This document shows, piece by piece, positions 1 to 13,195 of a stretch of DNA of 54,150 nt; positions within the stretch are counted from its first letter, which is position 1; every line of letters begins with the position of its first letter. A model generated the notes under the pieces. That model searched no databases. It was not told where the DNA came from and saw nothing but the letters and a program-made list of their open reading frames with translations. The translations under genes were made by a program, and so were the position numbers. Origin of the DNA: an uncultured Muribaculaceae bacterium (lineage in GTDB: Bacteria; Bacteroidota; Bacteroidia; Bacteroidales; Muribaculaceae); assembly GCA_947176745.1 (NCBI GenBank), contig CAMWRV010000014.1, positions 1 to 54,150 on the forward strand, in the 5' to 3' direction.

Positions 1-691
1 GGCAAACGACATTTCAGATTCGTGCGCCGAAATGGCAAAGAATATAGATGAATGTCACATCCTGGCGATAAGCGGTGGTTTCTCTGCCGCCGATGAACCC
101 GACGGTTCCGGCAAATTTATCGCCACCGTCCTTCTGAACGCCGACGTGCGCGCGGCTGTCGAGAGGCTTATGGCACGCGGCGGACTCATACTCGGAATCT
201 GCAACGGTTTCCAGGCTCTTGTCAAGTCCGGTCTGCTGCCGTTCGGCAAGATCGGAGAACTGACACCCGACTCGCCGACACTCTTCCGCAACGACATCAA
301 CCGCCACATCTCGCAGATCGCTGTGACACGTGTCGGCACCACGGCGTCGCCCTGGCTCGGATCGTTCGCTGTCGGCCAGCTTCATTCAGTAGCCATGTCG
401 CACGGCGAGGGCAAATTCGTGGCCGACGAGAAGATGCGCCAGACGCTTCTTGAGAACGGCCAGATAGCATTCCAGTATGCCGATCCCGCCACCGGACACG
501 CCACAATGCAGTCGCCCGAGAATCCCAACGGCTCGACATGGGCCATCGAGGGAATCATCTCGCCCGACGGCCGGATTCTCGGCAAGATGGGACACTCCGA
601 GCGTTATCGCGAGGGGCTGTTGAAGAATGTGGCCGGCGACAAGTCGCAGAACATATTCCGCAACGCAATCAATTACTTCCGTAAAAAATAA
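1..691 (+). CDS. purL: Phosphoribosylformylglycinamidine synthase, C-terminal glutaminase part (5' end outside window)
   Basis: PurL converts FGAR to FGAM using ATP and glutamine. Only the last ~229 codons are here; the frame is open from base 2 to the left edge, so the gene continues upstream. What is visible is the class I glutamine amidotransferase domain: an [16 protein letters not shown] loop, the nucleophile motif GICNGFQ (catalytic Cys codon at 200-202), the LFRNDINRH segment, and a GHSERY near the C-terminus that carries the His-Glu of the triad. Placement at the C-terminus matches the large single-chain PurL. The gene ends 23 nt before purC and opens the visible part of the purine operon. 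Family assignment is firm. Confidence 0.95.
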   Translation, partial: ANDISDSCAEMAKNIDECHILAISGGFSAADEPDGSGKFIATVLLNADVRAAVERLMARGGLILGICNGFQALVKSGLLPFGKIGELTPDSPTLFRNDINRHISQIAVTRVGTTASPWLGSFAVGQLHSVAMSHGEGKFVADEKMRQTLLENGQIAFQYADPATGHATMQSPENPNGSTWAIEGIISPDGRILGKMGHSERYREGLLKNVAGDKSQNIFRNAINYFRKK

Positions 692-714
692 CAAAACTTC
701 AGATACCTATTCAC

Positions 715-1428
715 ATGGAAAAGAAAGAGATGCTCTACGAGGGCAAAGCAAAACAGGTGTACGCGACAGATGACGAAAATCTTGTGGTTATCCACTACAA
801 GGACGCGGCTACAGCCTTCAACAACCTCAAGAAGGCCACAATCGACAACAAGGGCGTTCTCAACAACGAGATCACCACAATCATCTTCAAGAAGCTCAAC
901 GAGGCCGGCATCCCGACCCACTATATCGAGACTCTCAACGACCGCGAGCAGCTCTGCCACAAAGTAAGCATCGTTCCCCTTGAGGTGATCGTGCGCAACA
1001 TCATCGCCGGTTCTATGGCCAAGCGCCTCGGCATTGAGGAGGGAACTCCCGCGCCCAACACGATCATGGAGATCTGCTACAAAGACGACGCGCTCGGCGA
1101 CCCGCTGATCAACGACCACCACGCAGTGGCACTCGGCGCAGCCACCTATGAGGAACTCGCCGAGATCTACGACATGACCGCACGCATCAACCAGCTTCTC
1201 AAAGAGATCTTCGCCAAGATCAACATCCGTCTTGTAGACTTCAAGATCGAGTTCGGCAAGACAGCCGACGGCAAGATCGTCCTCGCCGACGAGATCAGCC
1301 CCGACACATGCCGTCTCTGGGACGCGACTACAAACGAGAAACTCGACAAGGACCGTTTCCGCCGCGACCTCGGCAACGTGATCGGTGCCTACGAAGAGAT
1401 CGACAGCCGTCTTAACTCACTCAAATAA
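715..1428 (+). CDS. purC: Phosphoribosylaminoimidazole-succinocarboxamide (SAICAR) synthase
   Basis: PurC joins CAIR and aspartate with ATP to give SAICAR in the cytoplasm. The 237-residue length is the usual bacterial single-domain size. The N-terminal [12 protein letters not shown] strand-loop and the family signature [14 protein letters not shown] near residues 190-203 are both present. The ATG at 715 begins MEKKEML and has an A-rich upstream stretch instead of a Shine-Dalgarno sequence, as is normal in Bacteroidetes. It lies 23 nt after purL and 12 nt before purM, so the three are very likely cotranscribed. Confidence 0.96.
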   Translation: MEKKEMLYEGKAKQVYATDDENLVVIHYKDAATAFNNLKKATIDNKGVLNNEITTIIFKKLNEAGIPTHYIETLNDREQLCHKVSIVPLEVIVRNIIAGSMAKRLGIEEGTPAPNTIMEICYKDDALGDPLINDHHAVALGAATYEELAEIYDMTARINQLLKEIFAKINIRLVDFKIEFGKTADGKIVLADEISPDTCRLWDATTNEKLDKDRFRRDLGNVIGAYEEIDSRLNSLK

Positions 1429-1440
1429 CCGGAGTAGACA

Positions 1441-2466
<1,026 letters not shown>

Positions 2467-2487
2467 TCAATCAAACAGAACCAACAG

Positions 2488-4017
2488 ATGAAAGCTTTAA
2501 TTAGCGTAAGCGATAAAAGGGGAGTGGTCGATTTCGCCCGTTCCCTCAAGGAAATGGGATGGGAGATCATCGCCACCGGAGGCACCATGAAGATGCTTCT
2601 CGACAGCGGTCTGGAAGTGACCGGCATAAGCGAGATCACCGGTTTCCCCGAAATCTGCGGCGGACGTGTGAAGACACTCCACCCCAAGGTGCATGGTGCC
2701 CTTCTGGGCCGTCGCGACCTTGAAAGCGACATGGAGCAGCTTGCCGAGAACGGCATCGGTCTCATCGACCTCGTATGCGTGAACCTCTATCCGTTCGAGG
2801 CCACTGTAGCCAAGCCTGACGTCACACTTGCCGACGCCATCGAGAACATCGACATAGGCGGTCCCTCCATGCTCCGCTCCGCGGCCAAGAACTGCAAGAG
2901 CGTGACAGTGGTGTGCGAACCCGACGATTACGCCACTGTACTCGACGAGATCCGCGCCAACGGCAATACCACAGAAGAGACCCGTCTGCGTCTTTCGGCA
3001 AAAGCCTACACACACACGGCTCTCTATGACAGCCATATCGCCGCATACATGCGCCGTCAGGCAGGTCTGCCCGAAAAACTGTTCCTTGCTTTCGACGAGG
3101 TCCAGGCTCTCCGCTACGGCGAGAATCCCCACCAGAACGCCAAGTTCTACCGCACTCCGGTGGAATATTCATACAGTGTGGCTACAGCGCGTCAGATCCA
3201 GGGCAAGGAACTGTCGTACAATAATATCCAGGACGCCAACGCCGCGCTTGAGATCGTGAGCGAGTTCAGCGAGCCTTTCTGTGTCGGACTCAAGCACATG
3301 AACCCCTGCGGTGCTGCTGTCGGGGCGGATGTGCTCGACGCGTGGACCCGTGCCTACGAGGCTGACAAAGTCAGCATCTACGGCGGCATAGTGGCATTCA
3401 ACCGCGAAGTGACAGCCGAAGTGGCTCTTCAGATGAAGCCCATCTTCCTTGAGATCGTCATGGCTCCGTCGTTCACCGAAGAGGCACTTGAGATCTTCTC
3501 AAAGAAGAAGAATCTCCGTCTCCTTGAAGTGAAGATGGAGGATAAAGGAGAGAAGCGTCCCCGCTATGTCGGCGTGACAGGCGGCCTTCTCGTGCAGGAT
3601 GCCGACACCGAATGCCTCGACATCACCGACGCCATGACAGTGACCGAGCGTCATCCCGACGCCCGCGAACTCGCCGACATGGACTTCGGCTGGAAGATCG
3701 TGAAGCATGTCAAGTCTAACGCCATCGTGGTTGTGAAGAACGGCGCGACACTCGGTGTCGGCGCCGGCCAGATGAACCGCGTGGGTTCTGCGACCATCGC
3801 GCTCGAAGAGGCCAAGGCGGCAGGTGCCGACAGCGGTCTTGTGCTCGCATCCGACGGATTCCTTCCGTTTGACGACACCGTGGAGCAGGCGTCGCGTTAC
3901 GGCGTCACCGCCATCGTGCAGCCCGGCGGCAGCATCCGCGACGAGGATTCAGTGAAGAAAGCCGACGAGAAGGGCATTGCCATGCTCTTCACAGGCATGC
4001 GTCACTTCAAGCACTGA
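2488..4017 (+). CDS. purH: Bifunctional AICAR formyltransferase / IMP cyclohydrolase
   Basis: PurH formylates AICAR with 10-formyl-THF and cyclises the product to IMP. The 509 residues fit the usual two-domain enzyme: an N-terminal MGS-like IMP cyclohydrolase domain (about 1-130, with ATGGT and GGRVKTLHPK) and a C-terminal transformylase domain with KHMNPCG (about 270) and SNAIVVVKNGATLGVGAGQ (about 410). It is followed by a hairpin at 4034-4061, so transcription may be partly stopped before purD. The folate donor could come from folD three kilobases downstream. Confidence 0.96.
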   Translation: MKALISVSDKRGVVDFARSLKEMGWEIIATGGTMKMLLDSGLEVTGISEITGFPEICGGRVKTLHPKVHGALLGRRDLESDMEQLAENGIGLIDLVCVNLYPFEATVAKPDVTLADAIENIDIGGPSMLRSAAKNCKSVTVVCEPDDYATVLDEIRANGNTTEETRLRLSAKAYTHTALYDSHIAAYMRRQAGLPEKLFLAFDEVQALRYGENPHQNAKFYRTPVEYSYSVATARQIQGKELSYNNIQDANAALEIVSEFSEPFCVGLKHMNPCGAAVGADVLDAWTRAYEADKVSIYGGIVAFNREVTAEVALQMKPIFLEIVMAPSFTEEALEIFSKKKNLRLLEVKMEDKGEKRPRYVGVTGGLLVQDADTECLDITDAMTVTERHPDARELADMDFGWKIVKHVKSNAIVVVKNGATLGVGAGQMNRVGSATIALEEAKAAGADSGLVLASDGFLPFDDTVEQASRYGVTAIVQPGGSIRDEDSVKKADEKGIAMLFTGMRHFKH

Positions 4018-4033
4018 CAAACAGCCAGATCAA

Positions 4034-4073
4034 CAGGCCGGGTCTGCGACGTCCCGGCCTGATTCCTTTTCTT
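4034..4073 (+). terminator. Hairpin with T-rich tail between purH and purD
   Basis: A perfect 9-bp stem pairs 4034-4042 (CAGGCCGGG) with 4053-4061 (CCCGGCCTG) across a 10-nt loop, and is followed by the T-rich run ATTCCTTTTCTTT. It sits in the 82-nt gap between purH and purD. It could end transcription partly, or act as an mRNA-stabilising 3' hairpin. No promoter of the Bacteroidetes form is evident between it and purD, so read-through is probably needed for purD. Confidence 0.65.
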
Positions 4074-4099
4074 TAACAGCAACAACACCTCAGACCCAT

Positions 4100-5347
4100 A
4101 TGTCTAAAAAAGTTCTCGTGGTCGGCGGCGGAGGCCGTTGCCACGCCATAACAGACAGCCTGTCGCGCTCGGCGAAGGTGTCGAAGATATATTGCGCGCC
4201 CGGCAACGCTGGAATAGGCGCCCAGGCGGAATGTGTGCCTATACAGGTGTCGGACATACCTGCGCTTCTCGAATTCGCGAAAGCCAACGACATCGACATG
4301 ACAGTCGTAGGACCCGAGGCTTCGCTGGCCGCCGGTATTGTCGACGCGTTCCGCGAGGCCGGACTGGCCATATTCGGCCCGACCAAAGCCGCCGCGCGCA
4401 TCGAGAGTTCAAAGGAATATGCCAAGGATCTCATGGCGCGTCACAACATACCGACTGCCGCCTACCGCACATTCAGCGATTTCGACGAGGCTCTGGCATA
4501 CGTCAAGGCCGGCCCGATACCGGTAGTCATCAAATATGACGGACTCGCCGCCGGCAAAGGAGTCGTGGTGGCGCTTACGCTCAAAGAGGCCGAGGATGCC
4601 CTGCGCGACATGCTCCTTGACGAAGCATTCGGCAAGGGTCGGGTGGTGATAGAGGAATTCCTCGACGGCCCCGAATTCTCGTTCATGTGCCTCGTCAACG
4701 GCAACCGTCTCTATCCTCTCGACATAGCGCGCGACCACAAACGGGCATACGATCACGACGCCGGACCCAACACGGGCGGAATGGGTGCATATTCACCCGT
4801 TCCGTTCGTCACCCCGGAGATACGCCGGACAGCGCTTGAGACGATACTCCGCCCCGTGGCCGAGGCAATGGTCAAGGAGGGTGTTCCCTTCACCGGAGTG
4901 CTCTACGGAGGACTCATACTCCACAAAGGCACTCCGAAAGTCATCGAGTTCAACGCCCGTTTCGGCGACCCCGAGACCGAGGTGGTTCTCCCCAGACTCA
5001 AGAGCGATTTCTACGATCTGATCGAGGCAGCGGTGGAGGGACGCGAGTTCGAGACCGAGTGGAAGGATGAGTCTGTGCTCGGCGTCGTAATGGCGGCCAA
5101 AGGCTATCCGGGCAAATATGAGAAAGGGTATCCTGTCCGCGGACTCGATGAGATCAAGACTCCAGTCTACCACATGGGGACCGCCCTTCGCGACGGCAAG
5201 ACCCTGACCGTAGGCGGACGCGTGCTCATGGTGCTCGGCGAGGGCGATACTCTCGCCAAGGCACGTAAGGCCGCGTATGACGCCGTGGGAAAAGTGGACT
5301 GCAGCGGACTCTTCAACCGCAGCGACATCGGAGCCAAAGAGGCATAA
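4100..5347 (+). CDS. purD: Phosphoribosylamine-glycine ligase (GARS)
   Basis: PurD couples phosphoribosylamine to glycine with ATP. The chosen ATG at 4100 (MSKKVLVVGGGG) gives 415 residues, the usual family length; an in-frame start at 3977 would overlap purH and run through the intergenic hairpin, so it was rejected. The N-domain, the ATP-grasp loop VIKYDGLAAGKGVVVA (about 144-159) and the metal-site motif EFNARFGDPE (about 280) are intact. One point is odd: the N-terminal motif, usually GGREHA, reads GGRCHA here, with Cys replacing Glu. Assignment is otherwise firm. Confidence 0.95.
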   Translation: MSKKVLVVGGGGRCHAITDSLSRSAKVSKIYCAPGNAGIGAQAECVPIQVSDIPALLEFAKANDIDMTVVGPEASLAAGIVDAFREAGLAIFGPTKAAARIESSKEYAKDLMARHNIPTAAYRTFSDFDEALAYVKAGPIPVVIKYDGLAAGKGVVVALTLKEAEDALRDMLLDEAFGKGRVVIEEFLDGPEFSFMCLVNGNRLYPLDIARDHKRAYDHDAGPNTGGMGAYSPVPFVTPEIRRTALETILRPVAEAMVKEGVPFTGVLYGGLILHKGTPKVIEFNARFGDPETEVVLPRLKSDFYDLIEAAVEGREFETEWKDESVLGVVMAAKGYPGKYEKGYPVRGLDEIKTPVYHMGTALRDGKTLTVGGRVLMVLGEGDTLAKARKAAYDAVGKVDCSGLFNRSDIGAKEA

Positions 5348-5386
5348 GAAATAACAAAACAGACATTCGAGCAAACCGACATACAG

Positions 5387-6238
5387 ATGATAATAAGTGG
5401 AAAAGACCTTGCAGCAAAGATCAAGCAGGGCATAGCGGAGCAGGTGCCCGCACTGGTCGAGAAATATGGCCGCGCGCCGCATCTCGCCGTCATACTCGTG
5501 GGTGAGGATCCCGCAAGCCAGTCATACGTAAAGTCAAAAGGGAAAGACGCCGAGCAGGTAGGCTACAAGAGCACTACCATCCGTCTGCCTGAGGAGACCA
5601 CAGAGGCTGAGCTTCTGAAGACCATCGCCGATCTCAACGCCGACCCGACAGTCGACGGCGTGCTTGTGCAGCTTCCTGTGCCGCGCCATATCGACGAAGA
5701 CCGTGTGATCGAGGCTATCTCCTGCGAGAAGGATGTCGACGGTTTCCACCCGTCGAACGTAGCCTCGCTCTGGCAGAAACGCCCCTGCGTATATCCCTGT
5801 ACACCCAAAGGCGTGATCCGCATGCTTGAGGAGGCGGGAGTCGAGATCGAGGGGAAACGCGCCGTGGTGATCGGACGCAGCAACATCGTCGGCCTTCCGA
5901 TGGCCAAGATGCTTCTTGACCGCAACGCCACAGTGACCGTGGCCCACAGCCGCACCGCCAACCTCGCCGAGATCACCCGTCAGGCCGATATTCTTGTCGC
6001 TGCGGTGGGTCGCCTCCGCATGGTGACAGCCGACATGGTAGCTCCCGGTGCGGTCGTGATCGACGTGGGTGTGAACCGTGATCCCGAGACCGGTAAACTC
6101 GCCGGCGACGTCGACTACGACGCCGTGTGCGAGAAGGCCTCAGTCATCACTCCGGTGCCCGGAGGCGTAGGTCCTATGACACGCGCCTGCCTTATGGAGA
6201 ACACCCTCGAATGCTATCTGAACTCAGTAAACAAATAA
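5387..6238 (+). CDS. folD: Methylenetetrahydrofolate dehydrogenase / methenyltetrahydrofolate cyclohydrolase
   Basis: FolD interconverts 5,10-methylene-THF, methenyl-THF and 10-formyl-THF with NADP. The 283 residues match the family. The catalytic Tyr-Lys pair is in SYVKSKGK (about 46-53), followed by VDGVLVQLPVP and the NADP-site Rossmann motif GRSNIVGLP, with PVPGGVGPMT near the C-terminus. Its place inside the purine operon makes sense because PurH uses 10-formyl-THF. It starts 39 nt after purD and ends 15 nt before purB. Confidence 0.95.
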   Translation: MIISGKDLAAKIKQGIAEQVPALVEKYGRAPHLAVILVGEDPASQSYVKSKGKDAEQVGYKSTTIRLPEETTEAELLKTIADLNADPTVDGVLVQLPVPRHIDEDRVIEAISCEKDVDGFHPSNVASLWQKRPCVYPCTPKGVIRMLEEAGVEIEGKRAVVIGRSNIVGLPMAKMLLDRNATVTVAHSRTANLAEITRQADILVAAVGRLRMVTADMVAPGAVVIDVGVNRDPETGKLAGDVDYDAVCEKASVITPVPGGVGPMTRACLMENTLECYLNSVNK

Positions 6239-6253
6239 GACCTTTTCCCACAT

Positions 6254-7549
6254 ATGATTCCAAGATATTCACGTCCGGCAATGCGTGCCATCTGGACAGA
6301 AGAAAATAAATTCAACGCATATCTCAAAGTGGAGATCCTTTCGGCCGAGGCATGGCGCGAACTCGGAGTCGTGCCCGCCGAAGATATCGACAAACTCTGG
6401 GCCAACGCGTCATTCAACATCGACCGCATCAAGGAGATCGAGGAGCAGACACGCCATGACATCGTGGCGTTCACCCGTGCTGTCAGCGAGACCCTCGGCG
6501 AAGAGCGCAAATGGGTCCACTACGGACTGACATCGACCGACGTGGTCGACACAGCCAACGGCTACCTGCTCAAGCAGGCCAACGACATAATCCGCGAGGA
6601 TCTTGTGAAATTCGCCGACATGCTCCGCAGCCAGGCGCAGAAATATAAATACACCCCCTGCATCGGACGCACCCACGGCATCCACGCTGACATCACGTCG
6701 TTCGGTCTCAAATGGGTGCTCTGGTATGCCGAGATGCAGCGCAACATCAAGCGGTTCGAAGCCGCCGCACGCGGAGTCGAGGTCGGCAAGATCTCGGGAG
6801 CCGTCGGCAACTTCGCCAACATCCCCCCGTTCGTGCAGGACTACGTGTGCGACAAGCTCGGCATCGAGAGCGCCGACGTCTCCACACAGGTGATCCAGCG
6901 CGACCGCCACGCATACTATCTCGCCACAATAGCACTGATCGGAGCATCGATCGAGCAGATGGCGATGGAGATCCGCGGTCTGCAGCGCACCGAGGTGCAT
7001 GAGGTGGAAGAGGCTTTCGGCAAAGGTCAGAAGGGTTCGAGCGCAATGCCCCACAAGCGCAACCCGATCGGTTCGGAAAACATGTGCGGCTGCGCCCGTG
7101 TGCTACGCGGCTATATGGCAACCGCCTACGAGAACGTGGCTCTCTGGCATGAGCGCGACATATCGCACTCCGCAACCGAGCGCATCATACTCCCCGACGC
7201 GACGATGCTTCTCGACTACATGCTCAACCGCATGTGCGGCATACTCGGCAATCTCACCGTGTTCGAGGAGAAGATGAAGAGCAACATCTATATCACCAAC
7301 GGTGTCATCTTCGCGCAGCGTGTCATGAACGCCCTTATCTCCAAAGGCTTCGCACGCGAGAAGGCATACGACACTGTCCAGCCGGTGGCAATGGCTGTCA
7401 TGGCAGCGGGCAAACCCTACATCGACCTTCTCCGTGAGAACGAGGTGATCCGCGAGAACCTCACCCCCGAAGAACTCGAGGGCTGCTTCACGCTTGATTA
7501 CTACATGAAGAATGTAGACTACATCTTCGAGCGCAACGGCATCGGATGA
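6254..7549 (+). CDS. purB: Adenylosuccinate lyase
   Basis: PurB acts twice in purine synthesis, releasing fumarate from SAICAR and from adenylosuccinate. The 431-residue protein carries the fumarase/aspartase superfamily signature [16 protein letters not shown] (about residues 257-272), the GRTHGIHAD segment near 137 and the [11 protein letters not shown] segment near 88. The ATG at 6254 ([10 protein letters not shown]) has an upstream CATATG context shared by several genes of this operon. It lies between folD and purA, with a 36-nt gap before purA. Confidence 0.96.
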   Translation: MIPRYSRPAMRAIWTEENKFNAYLKVEILSAEAWRELGVVPAEDIDKLWANASFNIDRIKEIEEQTRHDIVAFTRAVSETLGEERKWVHYGLTSTDVVDTANGYLLKQANDIIREDLVKFADMLRSQAQKYKYTPCIGRTHGIHADITSFGLKWVLWYAEMQRNIKRFEAAARGVEVGKISGAVGNFANIPPFVQDYVCDKLGIESADVSTQVIQRDRHAYYLATIALIGASIEQMAMEIRGLQRTEVHEVEEAFGKGQKGSSAMPHKRNPIGSENMCGCARVLRGYMATAYENVALWHERDISHSATERIILPDATMLLDYMLNRMCGILGNLTVFEEKMKSNIYITNGVIFAQRVMNALISKGFAREKAYDTVQPVAMAVMAAGKPYIDLLRENEVIRENLTPEELEGCFTLDYYMKNVDYIFERNGIG

Positions 7550-7585
7550 TATAACATAAAGACAACACAAGAACATTATCTACAT

Positions 7586-10376
<2,791 letters not shown>

Positions 10377-10400
10377 TACGGCCGATATTCTGAATGACAA

Positions 10401-11927
10401 ATGGAAAAAATTCTTATCATAGATTTCGGGTCGCAGTATACGCAGCTCATCGCGCGCCGCGTGCGTGAGCAGAACGTGTATTGCGAGATTCACCCGTTCA
10501 ACCACATGCCCGAGATCGACGGCTCGGTCCGCGGAGTCATCCTGTCGGGCAGTCCCGCGTCGGTGCGCGACGAAGACTCTCCCCGTCTTGACCTCAGCGC
10601 CATCAAGGGCCGTCTTCCGCTTCTCGGCGTGTGCTACGGCGCGCAGCTTCTCGCCCAGGAATTCGGCGGCGAGGTCAAAGGCGCCCCGAGCCGCGAATAC
10701 GGCCGCGCCATGCTGACCGTAGTCGCGCCTGAGGATCCCCTCATGGCCGGACTTCCCTCACCCACGCAGGTGTGGATGTCGCACGGCGACACGATAACCT
10801 CCGTTCCCGAATCGTACGAGATAATCGGATCGACCGACAACGTGCGTGTGGCCGCCTATCACATCGCCGGCGAGATGACATGGGGCATACAGTTCCATCC
10901 CGAGGTGTTCCATTCCACCGACGGCCCGACGCTGCTGCGCAACTTCGTGATCGGCATCTGCGGGTGCTCCGGCACATGGAGTCCCGCATCTTTCATCGAC
11001 TCGACAGTGGCCGAGCTCAAGGAGAAACTCGGTTCCGACAAGGTGATACTCGGACTTTCAGGCGGAGTTGACTCGACGGTGGCCGCAGTGCTGCTCCACA
11101 AGGCCATAGGACCCAATCTGCACTGCATATTCGTCAACAACGGTCTGCTCCGCGCCAACGAGTTTGACGACGTGCTCGCCTCCTACAAGGGAATGGGTCT
11201 CAATGTGACCGGCGTAGACGCCTCCGAACGCTTCTATGCCGATCTCAAGGGAGTCACCGACCCCGAGCGCAAGCGCAAGATAATAGGCCGCGACTTTGTG
11301 GAGGTATTCAACGAAGAGGCGAAAAAGATTGAGGGCGCGCGCTGGCTCGGCCAGGGCACCATCTACCCCGACGTGATCGAGAGCTGCTCGGTCAAAGGGC
11401 CTTCCGCCACCATAAAGTCTCACCATAACGTGGGTGGACTCCCCGAGGAGATGAACCTCAAGGTCGTCGAGCCGCTTCGCCTTCTCTTCAAAGACGAGGT
11501 GCGCCGTGTGGGCCGTGCGCTCGGCATCGACCAGGCGCTTCTCGGCCGCCATCCCTTCCCCGGACCGGGTCTCGGCATCCGCATCCTCGGTGAGGTGACA
11601 GGCGAGAAAGTCCGCATACTCCAGGCCGCCGACAAGATCTTTATCGACAACCTGCGCGAGTCAGGCTGGTACGACAAAGTGTGGCAGGCAGGCGTGATGC
11701 TTCTGCCCGTGCAGAGTGTCGGCGTGATGGGCGACGAACGCACATACGAAAGTTGCTGCGCTCTCCGCGCCGTGGTCTCGACCGACGGCATGACCGCCGA
11801 CTGGGTACATCTGCCCTACGAACTGCTTGCCAAAGTCAGCAACGAGATAATCAACAAGGTACGCGGCATCAACCGCGTGGTCTACGACATCTCGTCAAAA
11901 CCGCCGGCTACGATCGAGTGGGAATAA
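10401..11927 (+). CDS. guaA: GMP synthase (glutamine-hydrolysing)
   Basis: GuaA aminates XMP to GMP. It has an N-terminal class I glutaminase domain with the nucleophile motif GVCYGAQLL (Cys about 77) and the FHPEVFHS His-Glu site, then an ATP-pyrophosphatase domain with the PP-loop SGGVDSTV (about 220) and the C-terminal dimerisation domain ending in KPPATIEWE. The 508 residues are full length. It is the last gene of the purine operon; a long palindrome and a 424-nt gap separate it from the polysaccharide locus. Confidence 0.97.
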   Translation: MEKILIIDFGSQYTQLIARRVREQNVYCEIHPFNHMPEIDGSVRGVILSGSPASVRDEDSPRLDLSAIKGRLPLLGVCYGAQLLAQEFGGEVKGAPSREYGRAMLTVVAPEDPLMAGLPSPTQVWMSHGDTITSVPESYEIIGSTDNVRVAAYHIAGEMTWGIQFHPEVFHSTDGPTLLRNFVIGICGCSGTWSPASFIDSTVAELKEKLGSDKVILGLSGGVDSTVAAVLLHKAIGPNLHCIFVNNGLLRANEFDDVLASYKGMGLNVTGVDASERFYADLKGVTDPERKRKIIGRDFVEVFNEEAKKIEGARWLGQGTIYPDVIESCSVKGPSATIKSHHNVGGLPEEMNLKVVEPLRLLFKDEVRRVGRALGIDQALLGRHPFPGPGLGIRILGEVTGEKVRILQAADKIFIDNLRESGWYDKVWQAGVMLLPVQSVGVMGDERTYESCCALRAVVSTDGMTADWVHLPYELLAKVSNEIINKVRGINRVVYDISSKPPATIEWE

Positions 11928-11958
11928 CGCACGACAAACAAAGACAATATTTCTGAAT

Positions 11959-11990
11959 GACAGGGTCACGGCTTAAGCCGCGACCCTGTC
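11959..11990 (+). terminator. 32-nt palindrome after guaA, probable 3' end of the purine operon
   Basis: Positions 11959-11974 pair with 11975-11990 as a 16-bp inverted repeat with a single mismatch, centred on GGCTTAAGCC. It begins 31 nt after the guaA stop. No T-run follows, so it is either a factor-assisted terminator, a processing or stability hairpin, or a DNA palindrome. Its position between the operon and the next promoter favours a 3'-end role. Confidence 0.55.
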
Positions 11991-12351
11991 GCATATACGG
12001 ATACAGGCATGTCCGCAGAGCCTGTGTCGAGAAGTAAACGGATACAATTTTACGTCATAAAGTCTGTTTATTGAATAGAAATGCTTATCTTTGCAGTCTG
12101 TAAGTTTTCAGACGCATCCGGTGCATGCGAGGAAGCGGCGTCACAGCCGACTGAAATACCCACGCGATTGTGCATCCAGCGTCATGAAATGCTTCTGATT
12201 TTATTATGAGAACTGGCCTTACTTTTAGTCGGGTTGTGGTAACTGGTTGAGATTTTGAGTGATATAATCTCGGGCAGGACTAAAGTCATATCCGGACAGG
12301 TGTAAGGCGTAATACAGAACAAGACACATTCAATCATACCTCAATAGCAAC
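11991..12351 (+). other. Intergenic region and structured 5' leader of the polysaccharide locus
   Basis: No gene is visible. Behind the promoter at 12063-12093, a transcript starting near 12100 would carry a ~250-nt leader. The sequence allows a 5-bp hairpin (GTCTG 12096-12100 with CAGAC 12109-12113), though this would lie at or just before the start point. It also allows a nested fold: an outer stem of ACTTTTAGTC (12221-12230) with GACTAAAGT (12278-12286, one bulged T), and inside it GAGATT (12249-12254) with AATCTC (12266-12271). The fold is my reading and has no named riboswitch match. The segment 11991-12062 shows nothing recognisable. Confidence 0.5.
12063..12093 (+). promoter_or_regulatory. 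Likely promoter of the polysaccharide locus
   Basis: TATCTTTG at 12086-12093 fits the Bacteroidetes -7 consensus TAnnTTTG. Nineteen nucleotides upstream, TCTG at 12063-12066 stands in the -33 position with one mismatch to TTTG. The expected start site is about 12100, some 250 nt before the wza-like gene. I found no inverted repeats flanking it of the kind that make capsule promoters invertible in some Bacteroides. Confidence 0.55.
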
Positions 12352-13149
12352 ATGAAAGTTTTAAAGACGTGTTTCTTTATCGTACTTTGTACGGTTCTTG
12401 CATCGTGCAAGGTGCCTAAGGACATAACATACATGCAGGGTTTTGAAAACGGACAGACGGAGGCAGTCGTGCCTCCCGTGCGTATCACTGTCCAGCCGGA
12501 CGACAAACTCGCAATAGTCGTGACATCGAAAGACCCGGAACTCGCGGTGGCGTTCAACCTTGCCATAGCACAGTATCGTATCGGTACAGGTACAAACGGA
12601 TCGACAGCCGAGTCAAAGGCCGCCGCATATACTGTCGATCCCGACGGAAACATTGACTTCCCCCTTCTTGGCACTCTTCATGTGGCGGGTCTGAACCGCT
12701 ACGGCGTGTCGGAGCTGATTAAGCGCGAGATCCTTTCGCGAGAGCTCGTAAAAGACCCTGTGGTTACTGTCGAGTATCTGAATGCCAAGATCTCGGTGCT
12801 CGGAGATGTCAGCAAACCGGGAGATTATCTAATAGAGCGAGACAACATGACCCTTCTTCAGGCTCTGTCGGCCGCCGGTGACCTCAATATCACCGGTCTG
12901 CGCCAGAATGTGCTTGTCGTCCGCGAAGAGAACGGCAAGGATGTGGCCTACCGTGTCGATCTGACCGACACGAAATCGCTGATGCAGAGTCCGGCGTATT
13001 ACCTTCGCCAGAACGACATAGTGTATGTCGAGCCTAACAACACCCGCAAACGTCAGTCGACTGAAACCGCCAACGTGTTCTACAACCCGACGATCTGGGT
13101 GTCTGTGGCGAGTGTGCTGACCTCGATAGCCGTTATCATTTTCCGTTAA
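12352..13149 (+). CDS. Polysaccharide export outer-membrane lipoprotein, Wza-like
   Basis: Probably forms the outer-membrane channel through which the finished glycan leaves the cell. The 265-residue protein begins with a lipoprotein signal (MKVLKTC...VLASC, acylated Cys about 19), followed by a Poly_export domain (about 45-140, PDGNIDFPLLGTLHVAG) and an SLBB-like domain (VSVLGDVSKPGDYLI, about 150-200). The C-terminus has a hydrophobic stretch (VSVASVLTSIAVIIF). It heads the locus directly before the first Wzc. It is the only Wza-type protein in the window although two Wzc proteins are present. Confidence 0.88.
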   Translation: MKVLKTCFFIVLCTVLASCKVPKDITYMQGFENGQTEAVVPPVRITVQPDDKLAIVVTSKDPELAVAFNLAIAQYRIGTGTNGSTAESKAAAYTVDPDGNIDFPLLGTLHVAGLNRYGVSELIKREILSRELVKDPVVTVEYLNAKISVLGDVSKPGDYLIERDNMTLLQALSAAGDLNITGLRQNVLVVREENGKDVAYRVDLTDTKSLMQSPAYYLRQNDIVYVEPNNTRKRQSTETANVFYNPTIWVSVASVLTSIAVIIFR

Positions 13150-13195
13150 TATCCGTATCTCTGCAATCTCTCCGCGCAAACTTCCAGAACAAATT

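Noticed and set aside
12030-12120. Possible invertible (phase-variable) capsule promoter
   Set aside because: I searched by eye for flanking inverted repeats around 12063-12093 and found only a short 5-bp pair overlapping the expected start site, too small for a site-specific invertase.
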